A stretch of DNA of 46,871 nt from positions 1-46,871 of IMG/VR virus record IMGVR_UViG_3300048017_000061. One strand, written 5' to 3'. The stretch is from a virus. Position 1 is the stretch's first letter. Each line of letters opens with the position of its first letter. Shown in pieces: positions 40,649 to 46,871 of this stretch. The notes under the pieces were generated by a model. The model was not told the origin of the DNA, did not search any database, and was given only the letters and a program-made list of their open reading frames with translations. A program made the position numbers and the translations under genes.

Positions 40649-42166
40649 TTAAGACTTCGGATTTGCCGGTGTATCAGGCTGCAATTTTCGTTCTGTAGCG
40701 TTTGCCGTGTTCGATGTGGGGTTTGGGTTGACACCAGTATTGGCGGCTCTAAACATAGTCCCCGACAACTTGGGCATACCCGCAGGCGGCAAATGACGAG
40801 TCAATTTCAAGCAAGCCTCTTCATCTGAGATCATGCCCAGAGACAGCAACTCCAAAATTCTGGACTGCTTCATCGTTTTGAACGCTTCAAGTTCGTCTTC
40901 AGGGCGCAAGTTGATCGTGTCGTACACAAATTCAACGTAGCCATCTTTACCCATCAAACGAACAGCTATAGTCAGAGCACGACTATAAGCTTCATTGAGT
41001 TTTCTACGAATAGAATCGCAATGCTTGACAAACAGCAAGCTCTCAGAGCTAGACGCTGAACTCGTGGAACTGAAACCCAAAGTGACAGGTAGAGTCTTAG
41101 CGCCAGACACAAGCTTAGCATTTATGACTTTCTGAACACGCTCAATCACAGTAGATGGATCATGACCACCATCGACATAAGCATGACTGATAAAGTCAAA
41201 ACTGACAATCGCATCCTCTGGATTAAGGCCGTTAATAACAGACTGTACGGTATTGATAGTCTCGTTCTGATATTTGGCATAAGCTTCTGGATCAGCCAAA
41301 ACTTCTGGCGGTGTGTTCTTTCTGAATTTTTCACTGTCAATAATCGAAGTCATGCGAGGCAAAACTGCACGCTTCAAAGCCCTGCGCATATCATTGTTAA
41401 AGTCTAAGTCTGCAAGAACAGGCTGAACACTTGCAGTCAAAGGACTTGTCGGATAGGCTTCAGTAACAGCTTGATCCAACGTAACATAAATAAACGTTGG
41501 TATGTCCAAATCAATTTCTTGTCCACCTACAAGTTGTACAACCCTAAACGCATTATCTTCTTCATAAAAACGCAAGGTCTTAACGGCAACAGGGTTAAAG
41601 CTTGCAGGAATCCGAGCTTTATCAAGCGCCACTTCCAAAGCCATAGCCCCTGTCAACTGCATATCAATAGCCAAGGTTTCCGACAAAGACTGCAAGCCTT
41701 GCTGAGCGCCAAAGCTGCCATCAGCCGCACCCATGAAAGTCAAGCGGCGAAGCAACTCATGCGCCAAGCCAGTCACCTCAGCATCCACTTGACCGTCCAT
41801 GTCACGACCAATCAAGGTGAACTCTTCTGGAATACCAGCACGCAAAGCCTGACTGAGCGCAGAACTCAACTCTGGGCTATTTTTGGTGATCGCACGCAGT
41901 GCCGAGTAGTCATCGACTTGATTTCGCAAGTCCGAAACGCGATCCAACGTAGCCGACTTCACCGAAGTCTTCAAAATCGGACTGGTGTTTACCTCAATCC
42001 TTGTCCGGTATCCCGGCAAAGCCTGCGGACCTTTGGGCGCTTTTGGCAAAGGGTTGGAAGGCAATGCAGCCGCTTCAAATTCCGACTGTTGCTCATTTGC
42101 AACACTTTGCGACTGTTGCGTTTTTGCAACAGTGAACAGTCCAGTAAAAATATCTCGGATATTCAT
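40649..42166 (-). CDS. Portal protein
   Basis: 505 residues, directly after the large terminase. Portal-like features are the conserved RVSDLRNQVDDYSALRAITKNSPELSSALSQALR clip/wing region, FIYVTLDQAVTEAYPTSPL (the YGxSPL-like motif), DFNNDMRRALKRAVLPR stem helix and LLSLGMISDEEACLKLTRH near the end. It forms the twelve-fold ring through which DNA enters and leaves. A Pro/Asn-rich C-terminal tail is likely disordered. Confidence 0.85.
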   Translation of the reverse strand: MNIRDIFTGLFTVAKTQQSQSVANEQQSEFEAAALPSNPLPKAPKGPQALPGYRTRIEVNTSPILKTSVKSATLDRVSDLRNQVDDYSALRAITKNSPELSSALSQALRAGIPEEFTLIGRDMDGQVDAEVTGLAHELLRRLTFMGAADGSFGAQQGLQSLSETLAIDMQLTGAMALEVALDKARIPASFNPVAVKTLRFYEEDNAFRVVQLVGGQEIDLDIPTFIYVTLDQAVTEAYPTSPLTASVQPVLADLDFNNDMRRALKRAVLPRMTSIIDSEKFRKNTPPEVLADPEAYAKYQNETINTVQSVINGLNPEDAIVSFDFISHAYVDGGHDPSTVIERVQKVINAKLVSGAKTLPVTLGFSSTSSASSSESLLFVKHCDSIRRKLNEAYSRALTIAVRLMGKDGYVEFVYDTINLRPEDELEAFKTMKQSRILELLSLGMISDEEACLKLTRHLPPAGMPKLSGTMFRAANTGVNPNPTSNTANATERKLQPDTPANPKS

Positions 42167-42185
42167 AATCTTGTACCTTAAAGCG

Positions 42186-42210
42186 AGAATCCCCGCGCTG
42201 CGGGGATTCT
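42186..42210 (-). terminator. Hairpin between large terminase and portal genes
   Basis: AGAATCCCCGC / GCGGGGATTCT with a three-base loop is a perfect 11-pair stem, four bases after the terminase stop. The following minus-strand sequence (cgctttaagg) is only weakly T-rich, so it may be a leaky terminator or a processing stem. Confidence 0.65.
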
Positions 42211-42214
42211 AACC

Positions 42215-43888
42215 TTAAATATTTGCTTTTGCAACATACTTACTGACCAGTGGCACAGACCCCAATGCAGTCCATCCTTGTGTTCTGCCACGCAACTTGA
42301 TCGCAAGGTAGAGGTACAGCAAGCTGAACATCATGTGATCTTCCTTGTCCGTCTTAACCCACTGGAATGTGAGTTCGTCTTTTACAAAATGCTGCACACG
42401 TTTAAGTGATACATACTGATCTTTAAAGTTGTCAGACTTTTCAGTCTTTGTCATCAAGATTTTGCGCTCTTTAAACAAATCCCTAATAGCATCTAGTGCC
42501 ACAGTCCTGTTAATTTTCAGCATCCTAAGATTAAGCCTACCCTCTTCAGGATTTTCCAACTTCTCCTGCAAGGTGTACATCTCAGTCGTTTTTGTAGTTG
42601 TAAAAATAGCACCATAAGCGTTTGCGTCCATATCGCAGATTCTCATGATCTCTGTTACATACGGCTGCGTATCGTGAACACTAACAATACACTTGTACTT
42701 ACGTATCAATTCAAGTCTACGCTTTTCAAAGTTGGCAAGCGGAACAAGCTCTCTATACACGACAATCAAAAAGCCTTCTTGTGTCATGCGTCCAATACTG
42801 ACAGCGCAAAACGTTCCCATGTCCGCGCCAAAATAATGAATCTCAGTTGAGTTCAAATCATTTTGGGTTTCTGCAGCATCAATATCTGTCAGTACAATCT
42901 GCTCATTTTCCTCTTCACAAGTTTCGCCAAGTGTCTGGTTGGCCCACTCGCTTCGAGTGTTAAATTCTGTACTTGTACGGACCAAATATGCAGGCTTTAA
43001 AACAAGGCAAGCAGTGATAGGAGTCACATAGTAAGTGTGCGCCTCATAGTTATCTTGTACGTTTTCACAAACCCATTCCAAAGTTGAAGGATGCAGTTGT
43101 GGGTCTTTACCGCAAGATGGGCAATTCCACCGAGCTTTTTGCCACTCCACATCTTTAATGGAAGTCTTTGTAATTTCTTTCAAGTCTCCGTTGTAGCCCG
43201 GAATAATGATGTCTGTGTGGTATGTTGGCAACCACACATTACCACAACATGCACACTTACCCATGTGACGATACCGCTTGCTTGTCTCAGCTTCCTTAGC
43301 AATACCAACACCTTCAATGGTAGGTGTGCTGAACTGCTTGATGATCTGCAATTCTGAGGCCTGCAAGCGGCTTCGGAACTGCTTGAGTGTGTCGGGGTCG
43401 CTGCGATCAATTTCGTCTGCTACAAGGGCGTCTGCGCTGATGGACAGGGCTGCAGTTTCGCTGCGTGATCCACGAATAAAGATGAAATTGTTACCCAGCT
43501 TTTTGAGTTCGTTGTTATCAACGTGGTAATCCAAAATCCGCTTGAGTTCCGGTGAGCCTTGGATCAATGGGTCAAGCTTTGTCGTCACCAACTTCTGTGC
43601 ATCGTTACTTGTTGGCAAGCTGTAAATACTGTTGAACTTCTTCTGTGTGCTGGCTGCAGCAAGGATGTACGCCATCGTTGCTGTTGTCATACCAATCTGC
43701 GCAGGTTTCACTGTATTTGTTACGCGACTATTATCATTGATAATATCAGCTTGAAAACCATATTTATTGCCAAATTGGTAACGTTTTCCCTCCAAATACA
43801 GGTTTTTCTCAATGTATTTGCTCAAGTTTGTGAGGCTATATACGTCATTTGCACCGTCTTTGATGCGATCTATGTGTTCTAAAATCAT
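42215..43888 (-). CDS. terL: Terminase large subunit (GpA-like)
   Basis: 557 residues from ATG 43888, overlapping the methyltransferase stop (ATGA); a GTG four codons upstream is in frame but the GGGG ribosome site favours the ATG. The ATPase has a deviant Walker A KPAQIGMTT (61-69; Lys at the front, as in lambda gpA) and Walker B ALVADEIDR. A zinc-ribbon-like pair CACCG ... CPSCG in the middle is typical of the GpA family. The nuclease begins YFGADMGTFCAV. It pumps DNA into the prohead and cuts concatemers. Confidence 0.92.
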   Translation of the reverse strand: MILEHIDRIKDGANDVYSLTNLSKYIEKNLYLEGKRYQFGNKYGFQADIINDNSRVTNTVKPAQIGMTTATMAYILAAASTQKKFNSIYSLPTSNDAQKLVTTKLDPLIQGSPELKRILDYHVDNNELKKLGNNFIFIRGSRSETAALSISADALVADEIDRSDPDTLKQFRSRLQASELQIIKQFSTPTIEGVGIAKEAETSKRYRHMGKCACCGNVWLPTYHTDIIIPGYNGDLKEITKTSIKDVEWQKARWNCPSCGKDPQLHPSTLEWVCENVQDNYEAHTYYVTPITACLVLKPAYLVRTSTEFNTRSEWANQTLGETCEEENEQIVLTDIDAAETQNDLNSTEIHYFGADMGTFCAVSIGRMTQEGFLIVVYRELVPLANFEKRRLELIRKYKCIVSVHDTQPYVTEIMRICDMDANAYGAIFTTTKTTEMYTLQEKLENPEEGRLNLRMLKINRTVALDAIRDLFKERKILMTKTEKSDNFKDQYVSLKRVQHFVKDELTFQWVKTDKEDHMMFSLLYLYLAIKLRGRTQGWTALGSVPLVSKYVAKANI

Positions 43889-44481
43889 TCTTTTCCCCAC
43901 TGTTCTGCCATAGCAGCAGCAATACCTGAAAATGTTGTGTTTCTAAGCTTTGTGCGCTCTTTTGCAGGCTTATTAGATGCTTCATAGTACCACTTTGACA
44001 TGCGACTGCCGTTAGGTAAAGTTACAAATTCACCCTTTTCTACAATGTTTGTTGGCACTAAACAAGGTAAATTTTTGAGCCAAAGACACGTAGATTTGCT
44101 CATTTTGTGGCCAAACTGCCACGGATGAATGAGTTGAGAGTGCTTTTTATAGTGATACTGCATGATCCCAATAGGATTTTCAATGGCAATCTTGGGTATA
44201 TCAGCATTGGCAAGCTGCAAAAAGAAGTCGATAGCTTCTTTTTGCCTTCCATCTTTACGTTTTTGTTCAAAATGCCTTGCACCACTAGCAGCCAAATGCG
44301 TACAAGGTGGAAATGCAATCATCAAATCCCAGTACTCATTAAGTAAGTCTCTCACATCACCTTGGTAATGTTTACCTTGCTTTTCACTTGGATCAAGATC
44401 ACAAGATGTCGCGTCATGACCTGCTTTCTCAAAAGCATCTCTAACAACTGCGCTAAACTCGCACGCTATGAGTACTTTCAT
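43885..44481 (-). CDS. Cytosine-specific DNA methyltransferase-like protein
   Basis: 198 residues. A Rossmann SAM-binding start (KVLIACEFSAVVRDAF ... ATSCDLDPS), motif IV FPPCTHLAASG with the catalytic Cys and motif VI AIENPIG correspond to C5-methyltransferases. It is much shorter than complete enzymes and shows no target recognition domain or C-terminal motifs IX-X. The short phage form is widespread and of unclear activity. It sits inside the terminase operon, joined by ATGA overlaps on both sides, hinting at a link between DNA methylation or sensing and packaging. Confidence 0.78.
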   Translation of the reverse strand: MKVLIACEFSAVVRDAFEKAGHDATSCDLDPSEKQGKHYQGDVRDLLNEYWDLMIAFPPCTHLAASGARHFEQKRKDGRQKEAIDFFLQLANADIPKIAIENPIGIMQYHYKKHSQLIHPWQFGHKMSKSTCLWLKNLPCLVPTNIVEKGEFVTLPNGSRMSKWYYEASNKPAKERTKLRNTTFSGIAAAMAEQWGKE

Positions 44482-44732
44482 GCTGGCTTTGACAAGGTGT
44501 ATTTTGGTACTTCACTTACTTCAAATATTCTGAAGCAGTGATGTACAGCCACATCAAGTATTTCTCTCATGTCTGGGTGACTTGTATAGTCGTATCCAAG
44601 CCATAAAACCCGATTCCTGACTCCGTGCAGCACTGTTGGCGTGTAAACATATTTCCAGTCTTTGGGCAGCAAGTCATTAGCTCGCGCCAACTGTTTTGCA
44701 GCTTCTGCGTTTTTCGCCAATATGAAGATCAT
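44478..44732 (-). CDS. Small unknown protein in the packaging operon
   Basis: 84 residues, alpha/beta in appearance (IFILAKNAEAAKQLARANDLL, VRNRVLWLGYDYTSHPDMREIL). It may be a small Rossmann-like domain. Four-base overlaps with both neighbours show strict co-expression with the methyltransferase-like and HTH genes. Confidence 0.6.
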   Translation of the reverse strand: MIFILAKNAEAAKQLARANDLLPKDWKYVYTPTVLHGVRNRVLWLGYDYTSHPDMREILDVAVHHCFRIFEVSEVPKYTLSKPA

Positions 44733-45034
44733 TTCTCAGCCCTCAACTTTGCCAGTCTTCTGAACAAGGTTCTCTGGCTTACGTGCGCAAGTTCTGCACC
44801 AACGTAAATAGAGTGCTTGCCTTCTATAACTTCGCGTGCAATTTGATCTTGGTATAAGCGTCTTGTAGCGCGCAAAAGCTTAGGATTACGCTTAGGGGCA
44901 CGTTCTGGGATAGCATGAGACAAATAATTCTCGTTAACACCCAAGATTTTAGCGACTTCACGTACTGTTTTACGTCTATTGTACAAATCATCATACAGTT
45001 CTTTACTGATTCGGTCTTTAACATGAGTTTTCAT
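44729..45034 (-). CDS. HTH DNA-binding protein, possible terminase small subunit or regulator
   Basis: 101 residues, strongly basic. Two helix-turn-helix-like segments: REVAKILGVNENYLSHAIP (about 25-43) and VGAELAHVSQRTLFRRLAKL near the C-terminus. Such a protein could recognise the packaging site or regulate the late operon. The next upstream gene is an alternative small terminase candidate. Overlaps both neighbours by four bases. Confidence 0.65.
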   Translation of the reverse strand: MKTHVKDRISKELYDDLYNRRKTVREVAKILGVNENYLSHAIPERAPKRNPKLLRATRRLYQDQIAREVIEGKHSIYVGAELAHVSQRTLFRRLAKLRAEK

Positions 45035-45402
45035 AACTTGGCTTTCAAGGCTTGCTCGTACTTTTCAATGAAGGCATCTCTGAGCGTTTCATGCTCTTTA
45101 AGAGTTTCTATGAGTACGTTTTCAATAAGTTTGATTTTTTCAATGTTGTACAGGTCTTGCTGCATCTTTATGATTGCTTGCAAGATACTTGTAATAGTGT
45201 TTGTGATCTGGGCTTTTTGGTTGAGTGGTACACCTTCTTCGTACTGAACGTCTTTTAATAGTTGTTTGGCGCTTTGGTACTGGTCAAGAAGCTCTTTGTC
45301 GAGGTCAAGGTCTTTGAGAGTGTTGGCTTGTATTTGGATTTGTGCTGGCGCTGGCGCTGGTGTTACTGTTTTTGGTTGGGGTTTTAGTACGAAATCTGAC
45401 AT
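45031..45402 (-). CDS. Candidate terminase small subunit (coiled coil)
   Basis: 123 residues from ATG 45402, which has AAGGA nine bases upstream; earlier in-frame starts lack a ribosome site. A Pro/Ala/Gln linker (QPKTVTPAPAPAQIQIQ) is followed by long helices (LDQYQSAKQLLKDV, ITSILQAIIKMQQDLYNIEKIKL, ETLKEHETLRDAFIEKY), as in the oligomerisation core of small terminases. It heads the terminase operon. Function is inferred from place and helicity. Confidence 0.6.
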   Translation of the reverse strand: MSDFVLKPQPKTVTPAPAPAQIQIQANTLKDLDLDKELLDQYQSAKQLLKDVQYEEGVPLNQKAQITNTITSILQAIIKMQQDLYNIEKIKLIENVLIETLKEHETLRDAFIEKYEQALKAKL

Positions 45403-45448
45403 GGGTGTTTTTCCTTTTGAGGATTGTGAGGTGGGCCGTGTCATTTTG

Positions 45449-46117
45449 TCAAGGTCTGCTGTCAAAAGACTTAGATTTGCCCTGTAACTTCTTAGCGTAG
45501 GGCTTTTCAGTTGGAGTATTTAAAGCTCTTTCTACACTCCAACTACGCTGTATACGTAACTGAACACTGTTATAGTCAAGATTTAGTTCCTCGCACCATT
45601 CAATCATTGTTTGGCTCTTGCCTAGGTAATCAAGTACTTTATTTGATCTTCTGTTACGAGCTTGTTCTTCTGCTGTGGACCATTTACAGTTTTCAGGGCA
45701 GTAGTTACCGTTATTGTCAATTCTATCTATTGACATTCTTCCATTAGGTACTCCCATATCTTCTACAAAGTTTTCTAGTTCAAACCAACGATCACAAACT
45801 TGGACACCTCTTCCACCGTAGCGTGGATACTCTGGGTTGTTTCCGTTGTAACATCTGTTGTGCATACCACTCCAGATAGCGTACAACCTGTGAGTGAAAG
45901 ACTTATAAGTCAATTCTGATAAGTTTGTTTTGTGATTGACACATTTTTTTACAGGTCTTTCGAGAAGAGTTTTAATCTGTGAAGCTCTGAAAGTTGTATT
46001 TGCTTTACAACCACAGGTACAAATAGCTTTGTAAATAATCTCTTTTCGACTATCTACTCCAAGTTTTTCAGTGATTTGTAAACTTCCGTGTAAAATACCT
46101 ACGTAATTTTTAGCCAT
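45449..46117 (-). CDS. HNH-type (homing) endonuclease, DRID subgroup
   Basis: 222 residues from ATG 46117, preceded by GGAG; a longer open frame upstream is not supported by a ribosome site and runs into the intergenic region. Same family as the 1326 and 3471 genes: Cys set C33, C35, C37, C59; YGGRGVQVCDRW (100-111), LENFVEDMG, IDRIDNNGNY (130-139), ENCKW, EEQARNRRSN and a C-terminal WSVERALN module. Arg again replaces the first HNH His. It lies beside the terminase operon, where HNH proteins sometimes assist packaging, but the family suggests a mobile endonuclease. Confidence 0.8.
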   Translation of the reverse strand: MAKNYVGILHGSLQITEKLGVDSRKEIIYKAICTCGCKANTTFRASQIKTLLERPVKKCVNHKTNLSELTYKSFTHRLYAIWSGMHNRCYNGNNPEYPRYGGRGVQVCDRWFELENFVEDMGVPNGRMSIDRIDNNGNYCPENCKWSTAEEQARNRRSNKVLDYLGKSQTMIEWCEELNLDYNSVQLRIQRSWSVERALNTPTEKPYAKKLQGKSKSFDSRP

Positions 46118-46261
46118 ATTTAGCTCCTTGTTTGAATGTGAACCTATTTTACACGAATTTAATTGCGTATACGTCAAAGTTTTCATATATTTTTTACAGT
46201 CAAATTTTCTCTGATACAGCGCGGCGCTTTCCACGATGTGAAAAGAGGTAGCCGTCTTGAA

Positions 46262-46340
46262 TTGAAAACAAAAGTATACATGACTACTTTGGTTTCTCAT
46301 TCCAAAATGAGTACTTCTGTTTTCAAATAAATTTGAAAAC
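46262..46340. repeat. Three TTGAAAAC inverted repeats (operator-like)
   Basis: TTGAAAACAAAAGTAT (46262-46277) is inverted as GTACTTCTGTTTTCAA (46311-46326) with two mismatches. The second arm overlaps a near-perfect palindrome GTTTTCAAAT-aa-ATTTGAAAAC (46319-46340). A CTCATT/AATGAG hairpin (46296-46311) lies in the centre. Confidence 0.8.
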
Positions 46341-46373
46341 CCAGGTATTCAAAATCACTGTCTAATACATAAG

Positions 46374-46395
46374 GTGCGCACGCGCGCGCATATAC
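46374..46395. other. 22-base alternating purine-pyrimidine tract
   Basis: From G46374 to C46395 purines and pyrimidines alternate without a break; the core is GCGCACGCGCGCGC, followed by ATATAC. Such tracts adopt Z-DNA under negative supercoiling. It stands in otherwise AT-rich DNA, just upstream of the promoter. Confidence 0.8.
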
Positions 46396-46408
46396 CAAAA
46401 AATCATTT

Positions 46409-46437
46409 TTGTCTACTGGGGAAACCACCTATAAAAT
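46409..46437 (+). promoter_or_regulatory. Rightward promoter candidate
   Basis: TTGTCT (46409-46414), 17 bases, TAAAAT (46432-46437); an overlapping TATAAA starts at 46430. Transcription would start near 46444 within the ACTTTCGAAAGT palindrome and read into the gene at 46587. Confidence 0.5.
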
Positions 46438-46568
46438 AATACTTTCGAAAGTCTGTCATCCAGGGCGAAAACCCAGTAGAATAGAAGCTCAAGTGATCGC
46501 ACTTGATGCCTAAATGGCCGGTAGGGTTTACCCTACTGTATTTTTAACCATGAGAACTATAGTTCTCA
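46413..46568 (+). promoter_or_regulatory. Multi-hairpin leader upstream of the rightward gene
   Basis: Stems in order are CTACTGGG/CCCAGTAG (46413-46420 with 46472-46479), ACTTTCGAAAGT (46441-46452), TCAAGTG/CACTTGA with an ATCG loop (46489-46506), GTAGGG/CCCTAC with a TTTA loop (46521-46536) followed by TTTTT at 46541-46545 as in a terminator, and the perfect palindrome TGAGAACTATAGTTCTCA (46551-46568). The ribosome site AGAGGA follows at 46575. The set looks like a structured RNA with an attenuator, or a row of protein sites. Confidence 0.6.
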
Positions 46569-46586
46569 AATTCAAGAGGAATACTT

Positions 46587-46871
46587 ATGTCTAACATCGT
46601 CAACACCCCAGCCATGGTACGTGCAGACGCCATCGTGCACACTGGCCTTGCCACCGTGTCCAAGATCATTGGGGCCGGTGCCATCGCCAAGGCCACCGGC
46701 CAGAAAACGGCCATTGTTAAGGCTGAACACTACGCCAAGCAAGGTGCCGCCTTGTCTCTTGCCGCTACAGTCACCGGCAAGGGACGCGCCTCTGCACTGG
46801 CCATCCACGCCAGCCAGCAACTTGACGCCATTGTCAACCCTCACGGTGTCATCGATAATTATCGGGCAGTC
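46587..46871 (+). CDS. N-terminal part of a GC-rich rightward gene (cut by window end)
   Basis: The frame runs without stop from ATG 46587 (AGAGGA upstream) to the last base, 95 codons. The protein is rich in Ala, Thr, Val and Lys (TGLATVSKIIGAGAIAKATG, KQGAALSLAATVTGKGRASA) and probably helical, with no domain I recognise. GCC/ACC/ATC codons dominate, unlike most of the AT-leaning early genes and closer to the capsid gene, suggesting very high expression or recent acquisition. An opposite-strand frame over the same bases is a shadow. Confidence 0.75.
   Translation, partial: MSNIVNTPAMVRADAIVHTGLATVSKIIGAGAIAKATGQKTAIVKAEHYAKQGAALSLAATVTGKGRASALAIHASQQLDAIVNPHGVIDNYRAV

Larger units (their letters stand above)
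46118..46586. other. Long intergenic control region between leftward late and rightward genes
   Basis: 469 bases without a gene, AT-rich on the left. The minus strand near the HNH start has TAAAAT (46151-46146) with a TTGACG (46177-46172) at a 20-base distance, a weak leftward promoter at best. The centre holds TTGAAAAC inverted repeats and an alternating purine-pyrimidine tract. The right third holds a rightward promoter and a leader of consecutive stem-loops. It is the natural place for a late/early switch and perhaps a replication origin. Confidence 0.75.

Noticed and set aside
45449-46300. A longer version of the HNH gene starting at 46300
   Set aside because: The extra 61 residues lie in the AT-rich control region, have no family resemblance and no ribosome site; the ATG at 46117 has GGAG and starts the conserved part.
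46409-46586. A CRISPR-like array or tRNA in the stem-rich leader
   Set aside because: The stems differ in sequence, with no repeat-spacer pattern, and no cloverleaf with an acceptor stem can be formed.
46572-46844. A minus-strand frame in the right end
   Set aside because: It lies opposite the GC-rich plus-strand gene, which has a good ribosome site and continues to the window end.

Overview
The window is one continuous stretch of a tailed double-stranded DNA phage (siphovirus-type, Caudoviricetes). The evidence is a complete packaging, head, long-tail and lysis gene set: large terminase, portal, S49 head protease with scaffold, major capsid, tail tube, frameshifting tail chaperones, a 1407-residue tape measure and a J-like tip protein. 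A phage replication set lies beside it. The nested Rz/Rz1 spanin pair with a lipobox implies a Gram-negative host; the host genus cannot be read from the sequence. No integrase, repressor or partition gene is visible, so a lytic lifestyle is likely. No replicative helicase or primase is seen either, so either part of the genome lies outside the window or the phage relies on the host. No tRNA gene or CRISPR array was recognised.

Layout. Bases 1-13048 (plus strand) are the early/DNA-metabolism region: a cut gene, a possible single-strand binding protein with its own good promoter, a Dps-like protein, a DnaQ/ExoX exonuclease, a MazG-like pyrophosphohydrolase, a DUF5664 dATP/dGTP diphosphohydrolase-like protein, a small zinc protein, a three-domain DNA polymerase I, ThyX, a RecU-like nuclease and an SbcD/SbcC (T4 gp47/gp46-like) pair. 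Three HNH-type genes are scattered among these, two of them behind strongly structured leader RNAs. The two transcription units meet tail to tail at 13048/13050.

Bases 46117-13050 (minus strand, read right to left) are the late region. In transcription order they hold: an HNH gene; a packaging operon joined by 4-base ATGA overlaps (candidate small terminase, HTH protein, small protein, cytosine methyltransferase-like protein, large terminase); the portal; a tail-fibre module that includes a seven-blade beta-propeller; then protease/scaffold, decoration protein and capsid; connector genes; tail tube; chaperones with a -1 slippery site; tape measure; baseplate/tip genes; and the lysis cassette. 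Intrinsic terminators follow several late genes, suggesting stepped expression.

Bases 46118-46586 form the only long non-coding stretch. It lies between the leftward late genes and a rightward, GC-rich gene cut by the window end, and it is full of inverted repeats, an alternating purine-pyrimidine tract, a promoter and a multi-hairpin leader. The most unusual features are the two structured HNH leaders, this intergenic hub, the methyltransferase inside the terminase operon, the propeller fibre protein and the fourfold 45-residue repeat in the tape measure.
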